From positions 210,336 to 274,335 of the forward strand of contig CALHBF010000015.1 in the NCBI GenBank assembly GCA_937931205.1: 64,000 nt of DNA, written 5' to 3'. Position numbers and translations under genes: made by a program. Origin of the DNA: an uncultured Bacteriovoracaceae bacterium. GTDB taxonomy: Bacteria > Bdellovibrionota > Bacteriovoracia > Bacteriovoracales > Bacteriovoracaceae. The notes under the pieces were generated by a model. The model saw nothing but the letters and a program-made list of their open reading frames with translations. It was not told the DNA's origin and made no database searches. Shown here piece after piece: positions 50,435 to 59,278 of the stretch. Within the stretch, counting starts at the first letter, position 1. The number at the start of each line of letters is the position of its first letter.

Positions 50435-51738
50435 TATTCATCTTCGTAGCGAATAACATTAGAGATAGTTTCAATTCCAAGATCATCATCATCTCCGTCA
50501 TCATCAGCAGGAGAATCAAATTCATCTTCTTCAAAGTCAAACTCTGAAGTGATATTAAGCTCGTTAAGAACTTTATAGAACTCTTTATCATCCGAAAGAT
50601 CAGAAAGAAGAGCTTCAATAAACTTAGGTGGATACTTTGAAATAAGTTCTTCAATGTATTCCTGAAGCTTACCTTCACTTAAAATTTCTCTCTTCTTCTG
50701 CACATTCTTCCAGTTGCGAAGATAGTGAAGACGGCAATAACTTTGTGTTGCACGAATGTTGTCACAACCTTTCTCAATACACTCATCGTTCTTTGGATCC
50801 ATAAAGAAATCCAGAGTTCCGATTGCACCGGCAATCTCTTTCCAATTAAAGTGCTCACGAAGGTCAGCAATTTGATCAGAAATCTTACCTTCTAAATCAG
50901 TAAGATCACTATTTGAATATTTTTTAGAAGGCTTAGAGATAAAAAGATCTAAAACTTCATCTTCTTCATAAGCCTTTTTCCCCGATTTTTTCTGAGCTTT
51001 AGATTTTTTATATTCTTCTTCAAACTCATCAAAATCATCATCTTCATCTTTTTTGCGATTTGAAGCACGATTCATTTGCTCTTCAAAACTAGGTTCATCA
51101 TCTTCACCTAAATCTTCATCAAGATCATCTTCATCGCCAAGATCCTCATCATCAAAATCCTCTTCGTCGTCATCAGACTTCTTCGATTTTTTCTTTGATT
51201 TTTTATCTTCTTTTTTCTTCTTATTTTTAGCAGCTTCTTTTTCTTCCTGCTTTCTTAATTTCTCTTCTTCTTTGCGAGCTTTCTCTTCTTCCTTCGCTTT
51301 CTTTTTCTCTAGCTCTTTTTCTTTTTTTGCTTTCTCTGCAGCAATTTTCTTCTCTTTTAGCTCTTTTTCTTTTTGAGCTTTTAACTGAGCTGCTGAAGGA
51401 GCTTTTTCTTTAACAGGCTTAGCTAGTTTTGCAGGAGCTTTCGCAGGAGCCTTTTTAACTTCAACTTTTTTTACAGGAGCTTTAACTGGTGTTTTTTTAG
51501 CAGGAGCAGCTGCCTTCTTTGTTGCCACTTTTTTTGCAGGAGCCGCTGGCTTCTTTGCTACTATTTTTTTTGCAGGAGCCGCTGGCTTTTTAGCAGGAGC
51601 TTTTTTAGGAGCTTCTTTTTTTGGAGTTGCTTTCTTTGCCATTTTCCCATCTTTTTTTGATGTTGGTTTAGCTGCAGCTGGTTTTTTAGCGGCAGTTTTC
51701 TTTACCGGCATTTTAGCAGTAGGCTTTTTTTTCGCCAT
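50434..51738 (-). CDS. Histone-H1-like tail fused to an acidic linker and a Zn-finger-like domain
   Basis: A 434-aa cytosolic protein in three parts. Residues 1-115 are Lys/Ala/Pro repeats (PAAPAKK, KAPAKAPAK) like eukaryotic H1 tails. Residues 115-190 are an extremely charged Lys/Glu helix. Residues 188-245 are an acidic Asp/Glu stretch. A folded part (260-400) contains C320-x4-C325-x9-C335-x2-H338 in the pattern CIEKGCDNIRATQSYCRLHY, a small zinc-binding motif found in many bacterial proteins. The tail should bind DNA or RNA. The fold's partner is unknown. The repeats make the DNA low in complexity, so repeat number may vary between strains. Confidence 0.7.
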   Translation of the reverse strand: MAKKKPTAKMPVKKTAAKKPAAAKPTSKKDGKMAKKATPKKEAPKKAPAKKPAAPAKKIVAKKPAAPAKKVATKKAAAPAKKTPVKAPVKKVEVKKAPAKAPAKLAKPVKEKAPSAAQLKAQKEKELKEKKIAAEKAKKEKELEKKKAKEEEKARKEEEKLRKQEEKEAAKNKKKKEDKKSKKKSKKSDDDEEDFDDEDLGDEDDLDEDLGEDDEPSFEEQMNRASNRKKDEDDDFDEFEEEYKKSKAQKKSGKKAYEEDEVLDLFISKPSKKYSNSDLTDLEGKISDQIADLREHFNWKEIAGAIGTLDFFMDPKNDECIEKGCDNIRATQSYCRLHYLRNWKNVQKKREILSEGKLQEYIEELISKYPPKFIEALLSDLSDDKEFYKVLNELNITSEFDFEEDEFDSPADDDGDDDDLGIETISNVIRYEDE

Positions 51739-51794
51739 ATTTTTCTCCCCAAAAAATAACAGAAATGATGATTCTCAAGTAATAAAACAAATTT

Positions 51795-51825
51795 AATGGA
51801 CACTCTAACAAAGAGAGTGTCCATT
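51795..51825 (-). terminator. Intrinsic terminator of the acyl-CoA dehydrogenase operon
   Basis: A perfect 12-bp stem (AATGGACACTCT 51795-51806 with AGAGTGTCCATT 51814-51825), followed on the minus strand by AAATTTGTTTTATT. It ends the HBDH-crotonase-dehydrogenase message. Confidence 0.75.
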
Positions 51826-51835
51826 GACGAGTAAA

Positions 51836-52978
51836 TTAATCAACGGCTTTGAGCTCAGCAGCTGCGATGACGATTCTCTGAACTTCAGAAGTTCCTTCAT
51901 AAATCTCAGTAATCTTGGCATCTCTGAAGTAGCGCTCAACTGGATATTCCTTAGTGTAACCATTACCACCACAAAGCTGGATGGCCTTAGTTGTAATCCA
52001 CATAGCAGCTTCCGAAGCCGTTAGTTTCGCTTGAGCAGATTCCTTAGAGTAAGGAAGCTTTGCGTCTTTAAGGTGAGAAGCATGGTAAATAAGAAGTCTT
52101 GATGCGGCAATTTTGTTGCTCATGTCGGCCAACATGAACTGAATTCCCTGAAGGTTTGACAGTGGAGCACCGAATTGAACACGCTCTTTCGTATAACGAA
52201 TAGCATAATCAAAAGCCGCTTGAGCAATCCCTAGCGCCTGAGAAGCGATACCGATACGACCGCCATCAAGAGTAGCCATTGCAACACGGAAACCTTTTTC
52301 AAGATCACCAAGAAGAGCATCCTTAGGAACTTTTACTTTATCAAAAGCAAGCTGACATGTTGAAGATCCTCGGATACCTAACTTGTCTTCTTCTTTAATG
52401 ATTGAGAAACCAGGAGTTTTAGTCTCAACGATAAATGCAGAAATCCCTTTATAGTCAGGAGTCTTTTTTGTTTTAGCAAATACGATACAAAGACCTGCTT
52501 CCTTACCGTTAGTGATCCAGTTTTTTACACCATTAATTTCCCAGTGGTCCCCTTTATCTTCAGCAAAAGTTGTAAGAGATCCTGCATCCGAACCAGCATT
52601 TGGCTCTGAAAGGCAGAAACAACCAATTAATTCCCCTGAGGCCATCTTAGGAAGATACTTTTCTTTTTGAGCTTGAGTTCCAAAATTTAAAATCGGCCAT
52701 ACACCTAAAGATGTGTGGGCAGAAACAAACACTCCTGTTGAAGCACAGCTACGAGAAATTTCTTCTACGATAAGAGCGTAAGACTGATAATCAAGACCAG
52801 CACCGCCGAATTCTTCCGGAATATATGAACCTAGGAAACCATTCTCAGCGAGCTTACCAATAAGTGCTGTCGGAATTTTTCCTTCGTGATCAATCGACAT
52901 AGCAAGAGGTGCCACTTCAGAGTCGGCAAACTTTTTAACCATATCGCGAATTTCGTTATACTTTTCATCAAGTAACAT
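51836..52978 (-). CDS. Short-chain (butyryl-type) acyl-CoA dehydrogenase
   Basis: FAD enzyme of 380 aa. The catalytic Glu is in ITEIYEGTSEVQR, FAD contacts are in CFCLSEPNAGSDAG and VKNWITNG, and CGGNGYTKEYPVERYFRD is conserved. Its place after HBDH and crotonase genes supports butyryl-CoA as substrate. AAAGGA precedes the ATG. Last gene of a three-gene operon, closed by a clear terminator. Confidence 0.9.
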   Translation of the reverse strand: MLLDEKYNEIRDMVKKFADSEVAPLAMSIDHEGKIPTALIGKLAENGFLGSYIPEEFGGAGLDYQSYALIVEEISRSCASTGVFVSAHTSLGVWPILNFGTQAQKEKYLPKMASGELIGCFCLSEPNAGSDAGSLTTFAEDKGDHWEINGVKNWITNGKEAGLCIVFAKTKKTPDYKGISAFIVETKTPGFSIIKEEDKLGIRGSSTCQLAFDKVKVPKDALLGDLEKGFRVAMATLDGGRIGIASQALGIAQAAFDYAIRYTKERVQFGAPLSNLQGIQFMLADMSNKIAASRLLIYHASHLKDAKLPYSKESAQAKLTASEAAMWITTKAIQLCGGNGYTKEYPVERYFRDAKITEIYEGTSEVQRIVIAAAELKAVD

Positions 52979-52988
52979 TATTTATCCT

Positions 52989-53771
52989 TTAGTTAAATTG
53001 AGCTTTTCTTTTTTCTAAGAAGGCTGCAACACCTTCAATCATATGTGCTGTTTGGAATGTATCACCGAAAGCTTTTGCTTCAAGAGCAAGACCCTCTTGA
53101 AGTGGAACATCAATTCCATTCCAAAGAGTTTCCTTGGCACGAGCAATAGAGGCCGAAGAATTAGCTAAAGCAAGTTCAAACCACTTATTACAACCGGCAA
53201 TGAGCGCTTCTTTTGATTCAAAAACTTCTAGAACAATTCCTAGAGCTTTTGCTTCATCGATTTTCACATTGCGTCCCGAGAACATAAGCTCCTTAGCGCG
53301 TCTCTCACCCACAATACGAGCGAGTCTTTGAGTTCCACCGAATCCAGGAATAAGACCAAGCTTTACCTCTGGAAGACCAAAAACAGCGTTAATACTGGCG
53401 AAAATAAAATCACAAGACATCGCCATTTCAAAACCACCACCAAGAGCAAAACCGTTAACTGCAGCAATGGTTGGGTATGGCAGAGATTCCATCAGAACTG
53501 TTACTTGTTGACCAAGTTCTGCAAAAGCACTCGCTTCACCGGAAGACATTGGCTGCATTTCTGCAATGTCAGCTCCAGCGATAAAAGCTTTTTCCCCTTC
53601 TCCAGTCAGAATAAGTCCTTTGAGAGACTCTTTTTGTAGAGTTGTGAGAATCGCTTTTAACTCTTGGTGAACAAGAATATTAAGTGCATTTAACTTTGTT
53701 GGACGATTGATAGTAAGAACACCAATATCACCATTTCGCTCGAAGCGAATTGTTTCAAAATTATTTGTCAT
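52989..53771 (-). CDS. Enoyl-CoA hydratase (crotonase)
   Basis: Adds water to 2-enoyl-CoA, 260 aa, the standard length. Oxyanion block [11 protein letters not shown], and both catalytic Glu residues, in [11 protein letters not shown] and [11 protein letters not shown], are present, as is GFGGTQRL. I start at ATG 53769-53771, inside the end of the HBDH gene (11-base overlap, AAGGA 10 bases upstream). A longer frame would add an unlikely N-terminus. Middle gene of the operon. Confidence 0.92.
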   Translation of the reverse strand: MTNNFETIRFERNGDIGVLTINRPTKLNALNILVHQELKAILTTLQKESLKGLILTGEGEKAFIAGADIAEMQPMSSGEASAFAELGQQVTVLMESLPYPTIAAVNGFALGGGFEMAMSCDFIFASINAVFGLPEVKLGLIPGFGGTQRLARIVGERRAKELMFSGRNVKIDEAKALGIVLEVFESKEALIAGCNKWFELALANSSASIARAKETLWNGIDVPLQEGLALEAKAFGDTFQTAHMIEGVAAFLEKRKAQFN

Positions 53772-54618
53772 AAGTATAGAATCCTTTACCGTTTTTGCGG
53801 CCATATCTTCCTGCAGCTACATATTGCTTTAGAAGAGGACATGGACGATATTTTGTATCAGCAAGTCCATCATGAAGAACATTCATGATCGCAAGACACG
53901 TATCAAGACCAATAAAATCTGCAAGCTCAAGTGGACCCATTGGCTGGTTTGTTCCTAGCTTCATTGCCGTATCGATATCCTTAACAGTTGCGACACCCTC
54001 GTAAAGAGCATAAACAGCTTCGTTAATCATCGGCATAAGAATTCTGTTCACTGCAAATCCTGGGTAATCTTGAGCGCGAACAAAAGTTTTCCCCATTTTC
54101 TCAGAAACAGCAGCGACTGTATTGAAAGTGTCATCACTTGTCTCAAGTCCACGGATTCCTTCAACTAGCTTCATCACAGGAACTGGGTTCATGAAGTGCA
54201 TACCAGCAACAAGATGAGCACGCTTAGTCACAGCAGCGATTTCAGTAATTGAAATAGAAGATGTGTTTGAAGCAAGAATGGCATCTGCTTTCACCACTTC
54301 ATCAAGTTTTCTAAAAATATCAAATTTAAGATCTTTGCGCTCAGTGGCCGCTTCGATCACAAGATCACAATCTTTTAAATCACTCATATTAAGAGTTGGT
54401 TTTAAAAGAGAGAAGGCCTTATCTGCATCCGCTTGAGACCACTTGGCCTTAGCAACGCCTTTGTTTAGTTGATCTTTAATAAAGTTATGTCCAAATTCCA
54501 GAGAATTCTGGAATGCATCAAAAAGAATAACCTGATAACCAGTAAGGGCGGCGACCTGAGCAATTCCTCGGCCCATTTGTCCAGCGCCAACAATTCCAAT
54601 AATTTGAATGTTTTTCAT
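53761..54618 (-). CDS. hbd: 3-hydroxybutyryl-CoA dehydrogenase
   Basis: NAD(P)-dependent oxidation of 3-hydroxyacyl-CoA, 285 aa. The Rossmann motif is [14 protein letters not shown] near the start. Other marks are [29 protein letters not shown] (catalytic His) and [19 protein letters not shown] start at ATG 54616-54618 (AAGGA 8 bases upstream), since the longer frame has an unrelated tail before the Rossmann motif. First gene of the operon with crotonase and acyl-CoA dehydrogenase. Confidence 0.92.
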   Translation of the reverse strand: MKNIQIIGIVGAGQMGRGIAQVAALTGYQVILFDAFQNSLEFGHNFIKDQLNKGVAKAKWSQADADKAFSLLKPTLNMSDLKDCDLVIEAATERKDLKFDIFRKLDEVVKADAILASNTSSISITEIAAVTKRAHLVAGMHFMNPVPVMKLVEGIRGLETSDDTFNTVAAVSEKMGKTFVRAQDYPGFAVNRILMPMINEAVYALYEGVATVKDIDTAMKLGTNQPMGPLELADFIGLDTCLAIMNVLHDGLADTKYRPCPLLKQYVAAGRYGRKNGKGFYTYDK

Positions 54619-54734
54619 GAGATATGTCCTTATCAATAAATATTTGAACCACCAAAACCTACCCCATCGCTCACTCTTTTTCAAAAATAATGCTGTGATT
54701 TCAATACAAAAAAACTATACTCACATATTCATAC

Positions 54735-54763
54735 TTGCCATGAAGACAGGAATTGTTTATAAC
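54735..54763 (+). promoter_or_regulatory. Predicted promoter of rpsT
   Basis: TTGCCA (54735-54740) and TATAAC (54758-54763) are exactly 17 bases apart. Transcription would begin near 54770, about 37 bases before the GTG start. The -35 box and spacing are the same as before deoA. Confidence 0.65.
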
Positions 54764-54806
54764 ATCGCAGTATTTTTGATTAAAATGATACTTAGGAGAA
54801 ACCACA

Positions 54807-55073
54807 GTGGCGAATCACAAATCATCAGAAAAAAGAGCTAAACAAGACACAAACCGTCGTATGATCAATAAAGTTAAGACAGCTAAGACTCGTACTGCTG
54901 TTAAAGCTGTAAGAGAAGCAGTTGCTAAAGGTGAACTTAAAGAAGCTCAAGAACTTCTTGTTAAAGCTCAATCTCTACTAGCTAAACTTGCTAAATCTCC
55001 TGCTATGAAAAAAGAAACAGCTTCTCGTAAGACTTCTCGTCTTGCTAAGCTTGTTGGTTCTGCTAGCAAATAA
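54807..55073 (+). CDS. rpsT: 30S ribosomal protein S20
   Basis: Binds 16S rRNA in the small subunit. The protein has 88 aa with the typical opening ANHKSSEKRAKQDTNRR and an Ala/Lys-rich helical remainder. The start is a GTG at 54807 with AGGAG 9 bases before it; rpsT often uses a weak start codon in other bacteria, linked to autoregulation. A strong terminator follows 33 bases after the stop, so it is monocistronic. Confidence 0.95.
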   Translation: MANHKSSEKRAKQDTNRRMINKVKTAKTRTAVKAVREAVAKGELKEAQELLVKAQSLLAKLAKSPAMKKETASRKTSRLAKLVGSASK

Positions 55074-55105
55074 TTCGCTACAAAGCCCTTGATTTATAAG
55101 AATTC

Positions 55106-55140
55106 AAACCCATAGTATGTACGTACTATGGGTTTTTTCT
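55106..55140 (+). terminator. Intrinsic terminator of rpsT
   Basis: A perfect 12-bp stem (AAACCCATAGTA 55106-55117 with TACTATGGGTTT 55124-55135), loop TGTACG, and a T run to 55138. Confidence 0.92.
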
Positions 55141-55156
55141 ATTTTAAGGAGCTTCT

Positions 55157-55729
55157 ATGAAATCCACTCTTTTTATTATTCTTGCCTCACTCTTTCTGAC
55201 CTCTTGTGGTCTTCAATCTATTCCAACTGCGAATAACCAAGTTGAAGCCGAATGGGCAGAAGTTCAAAACCAATATAAACGCCGCTCAGATCTAATCCCT
55301 AATCTTGTTAACACTGTTAAGGGATATGCTAGTCACGAGAAAGAAACTCTGGAAGGAGTTGTTGAAGCTCGTGCGAAAGCAACTGCCGTACAAGTTGATC
55401 CAACAAAACTTGACGCTGCATCCCTGCAAAAATTCCAAGAAGCTCAAGGCGGACTATCGCAAGCACTTGGTCGCTTAATGGTAGTTGCAGAGAAGTATCC
55501 CGATCTGAAGGCCAATGAAAACTTCCAAAGTCTTCAGGCCCAACTAGAAGGGACTGAAAACAGAATTGCGATTGCACGTCGTCGCTATATTGATTCAGTA
55601 AAAGAATTTAATAACCTTGTTACTGTATTCCCTACAAGTCTCACGAACTCACTTGTTCATAAGTTTGAAAAGAAACCTCAGTTTTCTGTGAGCGAAACTG
55701 AGACAAAAAATCCTGAAGTTCAATTCTAA
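55157..55729 (+). CDS. lemA: LemA family lipoprotein
   Basis: A 190-aa helical protein exported as a lipoprotein (LFLTSCG, Cys17). The family core is visible: NQVEAEWAEVQNQYKRRSDLIPNLV, then GYASHEKETLEGVVEARAKA and ENRIAIARRRYIDSVKEFN. LemA proteins are membrane-anchored helical bundles of unclear role, often beside TPM-domain genes as here. AAGGAG precedes the ATG. The stop shares a base with the next ATG (TAATG). Confidence 0.9.
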   Translation: MKSTLFIILASLFLTSCGLQSIPTANNQVEAEWAEVQNQYKRRSDLIPNLVNTVKGYASHEKETLEGVVEARAKATAVQVDPTKLDAASLQKFQEAQGGLSQALGRLMVVAEKYPDLKANENFQSLQAQLEGTENRIAIARRRYIDSVKEFNNLVTVFPTSLTNSLVHKFEKKPQFSVSETETKNPEVQF

Positions 55730-56601
55730 TGAAGTTTCTCTTTGCTCTTTTGCTGCTGCTCACCACTTTGGCGAGCAGCGCAAATGACATTAAGATTCCC
55801 GCTCTTCGCAGTCCCGTGATGGATGAAGCTCACCTCATGCATCCGGCGCAGGTTCAAAAACTCCAAGAATTGATCTATCAGCTTTATCAAGCGAAAGGTC
55901 CGCAAGTGACAATTCTCACAGTCAATGACCTGCAAGGTTATCCTATTGAAGAATTCTCCATTCGAGTTGCCGAGAAATGGCAGCTTGGGTTTAAGAAACA
56001 AGGTAATGGTTTACTGGTCCTTATTTCAAAAAATGATCGAAAGGTTCGTATTGAAGTAGGACAAGGGATTGAAGGAGAGATTACTGATGCTGAATCAAAC
56101 CAAATGATTCAAAAATATCTTATTCCTGCATTCCGAGAAAATGACTATTACTCGGGTCTTGGCCGAGTCATTATTTACGTCGCTCAAAAATTTGAAATTG
56201 ATCTACAAACGGCCGGTGTCGTTTCTCGCTCTCGTGCTAATCACAGAGGAGACTCACCTCTCAACTTAGCATTACCTTTTATGGTAATCATTCTTGTCGT
56301 TGTTCATATTATTTTCAGTTCTAAACCTGTACTGCGTGGACTCTTTAGTGGGGCCGGTGTTGCAGGAGTCAGTTTATTTATGGCACCCGCTCTTGGAGCA
56401 GGGATTATTGCTGTATTTATTGTGGGCTTTATGGTCGGACTCATTGGACTCTCCAATCTTCTTTTCGCTATAGCAGCTAGTTCTGGTCGCGGTGGACGCG
56501 GCGGAGGTGGTGGCTTTGGAGGAGGAGGATTCGGTGGAGGCGGTGGCTGGAGTGGCGGCGGAGGCGGCTTCTCTGGTGGCGGTTCTTCGGGGAGTTGGTA
56601 A
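55729..56601 (+). CDS. TPM-domain (YgcG-like) membrane protein with Gly-rich tail
   Basis: A 290-aa protein with a signal peptide (to about residue 18), then a TPM domain (PF04536 type, about 25-155) with VMDEAHLM, GNGLLVLISKNDRKVRIEVG and QGIEGEITDAESNQM. One or two TM segments follow (about 180-250). It ends in a Gly/Ser/Phe-rich tail (GGGGFGGGGFGGGG). This layout is typical of LemA-associated proteins. Co-translated with lemA before it and the next TPM gene after it. Confidence 0.88.
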   Translation: MKFLFALLLLLTTLASSANDIKIPALRSPVMDEAHLMHPAQVQKLQELIYQLYQAKGPQVTILTVNDLQGYPIEEFSIRVAEKWQLGFKKQGNGLLVLISKNDRKVRIEVGQGIEGEITDAESNQMIQKYLIPAFRENDYYSGLGRVIIYVAQKFEIDLQTAGVVSRSRANHRGDSPLNLALPFMVIILVVVHIIFSSKPVLRGLFSGAGVAGVSLFMAPALGAGIIAVFIVGFMVGLIGLSNLLFAIAASSGRGGRGGGGGFGGGGFGGGGGWSGGGGGFSGGGSSGSW

Positions 56602-57239
56602 TGAAAAAAATTTTAAATCAAAACGATATCGAATTAGTTGAAGCAAAAATCAAAAAATTTGAGGATGTAACTGGCAGTGATCTTCTTTTGATTATTACTG
56701 ACAGCTCAGATCCCTACCCTGCTGCAGCATGGAGATTTGGCTTCATTTCAACGACTCTTTTTTCATTTGTCTTCGCTTATTATATTGAGTTCACTCATCC
56801 CCTGTTGTGGCCTCTTTTCTTCTCAGTTCTCATGATCATCATGACTCTGATAGGAAAGTGTGCATGGGCCAAACGTTTAGTCCTGGCATTTTGGGAAGTG
56901 GAACGAGAATGTAAAGAGAAGGCCATTGAACTTTTCCATACCTATGGCACTTCACGAGTAACTCATCAAGTAACAGCGATGATCATGATTTCACTTTTTG
57001 AAAAAGAGATTGAAGTTCTCGTTGATAAAAAACTTAGTGAAAAAATTTCTAATGAAGATTTAGAAAAGATTGTTAACAAGATGAGAGAAGAGTTTAAGCA
57101 AGGTAATTTCACCACAGGCCTTGTTGAATCCATGAATATTCTTGAAGAAAAAATTCTGAGCAAGTTTCACGGCAAGGTCTGTGATCAAACTGATTTAGAA
57201 CTTCATAATTCCATTATTTTTCTTGATGGAAATGACTAA
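56601..57239 (+). CDS. Second TPM-domain-like membrane protein
   Basis: About 212 aa. It opens with KILNQNDIELVEAKIKKFED and SDLLLIITDSSDPYPAAAWR, a TPM-like start, followed by two TM segments (about 45-90), then a helical cytosolic part that matches the TPM C-terminal pattern weakly. I start at ATG 56601-56603, which overlaps the previous stop (TAATG). It forms the third gene of a lemA-TPM-TPM operon. The stop lies in the stem of a terminator. Confidence 0.75.
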   Translation: MKKILNQNDIELVEAKIKKFEDVTGSDLLLIITDSSDPYPAAAWRFGFISTTLFSFVFAYYIEFTHPLLWPLFFSVLMIIMTLIGKCAWAKRLVLAFWEVERECKEKAIELFHTYGTSRVTHQVTAMIMISLFEKEIEVLVDKKLSEKISNEDLEKIVNKMREEFKQGNFTTGLVESMNILEEKILSKFHGKVCDQTDLELHNSIIFLDGND

Positions 57240-57267
57240 CGGATTAATGTCCGTTAGTCATTTTTTT
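57232..57267 (+). terminator. Intrinsic terminator of the lemA-TPM operon
   Basis: A perfect 12-bp stem (ATGACTAACGGA 57232-57243 with TCCGTTAGTCAT 57250-57261), loop TTAATG, then a T run. The last TPM stop codon is in the left arm and the acs stop in the loop. Confidence 0.9.
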
Positions 57268-59196
57268 ATGTTCGCTAATAATGCTATCAACTACTGCTGG
57301 CTCAGATAGAGTCGAAGTATCTCCGATGCCATCATACTCTGTGGCCGAAATTTTTCTCAAAATCCTTCTCATCACTTTACCAGATCTTGTTTTAGGAAGA
57401 GCGCTGGTAATATGAATCACATCAGGGCTGGCAAAACGTCCGATGCTGGCACGAACTGTATCTTTGATTTCTTCAATTAACTCATCAGACTTTTTCTTAA
57501 CATCAAAGAGAATCACATAGGCGTAAATTCCAGTTCCTTTGATATCATGAGGCATTCCCACAACGGCTGCCTCGGCAACATCTTTATGTTCCATGATAGC
57601 TGATTCCACTTCTGCGGTTCCCAGACGGTGACCCGAAACATTTAAGACATCATCAATTCTTCCTGTGATCCAGTAACAACCATCCTTATCTCGACGAACA
57701 CCATCACCAGTAAAATAAAGTCCCTTATACTGCGTATAGTATGTTTCAATAAAACGCTTATGATCTTTAAAAATAGTGCGAGCAAGTCCTGGCCAAGGTT
57801 TCTTCATGCACAGAGCACCTTCCACCTCATTGCCTTTTAACTCTTCGCCTGTCTCAGGAGTCACAATAACCGGCTCGACTCCAAAGAAAGGATAAGTAGC
57901 AGAACCGGCCTTCATCGGAGTAACACCTGCAATCGGTGTAATAAGAATTCCACCTGTCTCTGTTTGCCACCAAGTATCCACGATGTCACAGCGTCCTTCA
58001 CCAACGACATCATAGTACCACTTCCAAATCTCTGGATTAATCGGCTCACCTACCGTTCCCAACACTCGTACACTTGAGCGATCATAACGTTTCACATAGT
58101 CGTCACCAAACTGAGCGAGCGAGCGAAGAGCAGTCGGAGCTGTATAGAAAATAGAAACTTTGAGATCCTGGATAATCCTCCAATATCTTGAAGCATCAGG
58201 AAATGTCGGGATCGATTCGAATAGTACTGTGGTAGCACCATTAGCAAGTGGTCCATAGACCACATAAGAGTGACCCGTTACCCAACCAACATCAGCGGTA
58301 CAAAAATAAACATCATTTTCTCTTAAATTAAAAATCGTCTGATGTGTATAAGCGGCATAAGTAAGATATCCCGCAGTAGTATGAAGCACACCTTTCGGCT
58401 TGCCCGTTGAGCCTGAAGTATAAAGAATGAAAAGCGGATCTTCTGAATCCATCATTTCGGCAGGAGCATAAGGACGATATTTTTCAATTTCTTCCTCGTA
58501 TGAGAGATCTCTTCCTTCCTGCATATTTACTTTAGTGCCAGTTCTATTAACAACAAGTACATTGCGAACAAAATCGAGTCCTTTAATGGCCTCATCAGTA
58601 ATTTTCTTTAAAGCGATAGGTTTGCCACCACGAAGACCTTCATTGGCAGTAATGATGAACTCTGCACCTCCATCAATCACTCTTCCACGAAGAGCATCTG
58701 AAGAGAAGCCTGCGAACACAATCGAATGAACAGCTCCAATACGAGCACACGCAAGAACTGAATAAACAGCTTCGGGAATCATCGGAAGATAAATACAAAC
58801 TCTATCCCCTTTCTTTACTCCTTGAGCTCTTAATAAATTGGTAAGACGACAAACTTCTTCAAAGACAGTTTGGTAAGAAATGTATTCATACTCTCCAGCT
58901 TCATCTTTTGCCCAGATGAGAGCTGTCTTCGATTTTCTTTTTTCTAAATGACGATCAAGACAGTTATAGCTGGCATTTAATTTCCCACCAGCAAAAGCAT
59001 GATAGTTCACATTAAAGAAATCTCCGCTCAATGCTTTAGTTGGGGGGATAACCCAATCGAGAATTTTTGATTTTTCTAACCAAAATCCTTCAGGGTTTTC
59101 TATGGAAGACTGATATAATTCCTTATAGTGTTCAAAGTCCCTAATGCTGTGATGTGAGTTAGTTGCCGTATGCGGCAAGACAGTCGATTGAGTCAT
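57244..59196 (-). CDS. acs: Acetyl-CoA synthetase
   Basis: Converts acetate, ATP and CoA into acetyl-CoA through acetyl-AMP. The protein has 650 aa, full length. Adenylation motif YTSGSTGKPKGV, TWWQTETGG, YFTGDGVRRDKDGCYWITGR, SGHRLGTAEVE and the C-terminal PKTRSGKVMRRILR, whose last Lys is the site of regulatory acetylation, are all present. GGAG precedes the ATG. It is divergent from a MerR-like regulator, which may control it. Confidence 0.95.
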   Translation of the reverse strand: MTQSTVLPHTATNSHHSIRDFEHYKELYQSSIENPEGFWLEKSKILDWVIPPTKALSGDFFNVNYHAFAGGKLNASYNCLDRHLEKRKSKTALIWAKDEAGEYEYISYQTVFEEVCRLTNLLRAQGVKKGDRVCIYLPMIPEAVYSVLACARIGAVHSIVFAGFSSDALRGRVIDGGAEFIITANEGLRGGKPIALKKITDEAIKGLDFVRNVLVVNRTGTKVNMQEGRDLSYEEEIEKYRPYAPAEMMDSEDPLFILYTSGSTGKPKGVLHTTAGYLTYAAYTHQTIFNLRENDVYFCTADVGWVTGHSYVVYGPLANGATTVLFESIPTFPDASRYWRIIQDLKVSIFYTAPTALRSLAQFGDDYVKRYDRSSVRVLGTVGEPINPEIWKWYYDVVGEGRCDIVDTWWQTETGGILITPIAGVTPMKAGSATYPFFGVEPVIVTPETGEELKGNEVEGALCMKKPWPGLARTIFKDHKRFIETYYTQYKGLYFTGDGVRRDKDGCYWITGRIDDVLNVSGHRLGTAEVESAIMEHKDVAEAAVVGMPHDIKGTGIYAYVILFDVKKKSDELIEEIKDTVRASIGRFASPDVIHITSALPKTRSGKVMRRILRKISATEYDGIGDTSTLSEPAVVDSIISEHKKMTNGH

Positions 59197-59278
59197 AATT
59201 ACTCCTTAAAATTCACCTTCATTAATCTTGCCATCAAGCGCCCTACATTTCCAAGTTTTGTATGATAAAAAACTTCAG

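Noticed and set aside
51053..51376. Plus-strand open frame encoding a Ser/Phe-rich chain
   Set aside because: It mirrors the Lys/Glu/Asp repeat codons of the H1-like gene on the other strand and is a compositional artefact.
51400..51738. Tandem-like DNA repeats that could be a satellite or CRISPR-like array
   Set aside because: They encode the Lys/Ala/Pro repeats of the H1-like protein. Unit length and spacing vary and there are no spacers of constant size.
56490..56600. GGAGGCGG-type repeats
   Set aside because: They are codons of the Gly-rich tail of the TPM-domain protein, a common feature of that family.
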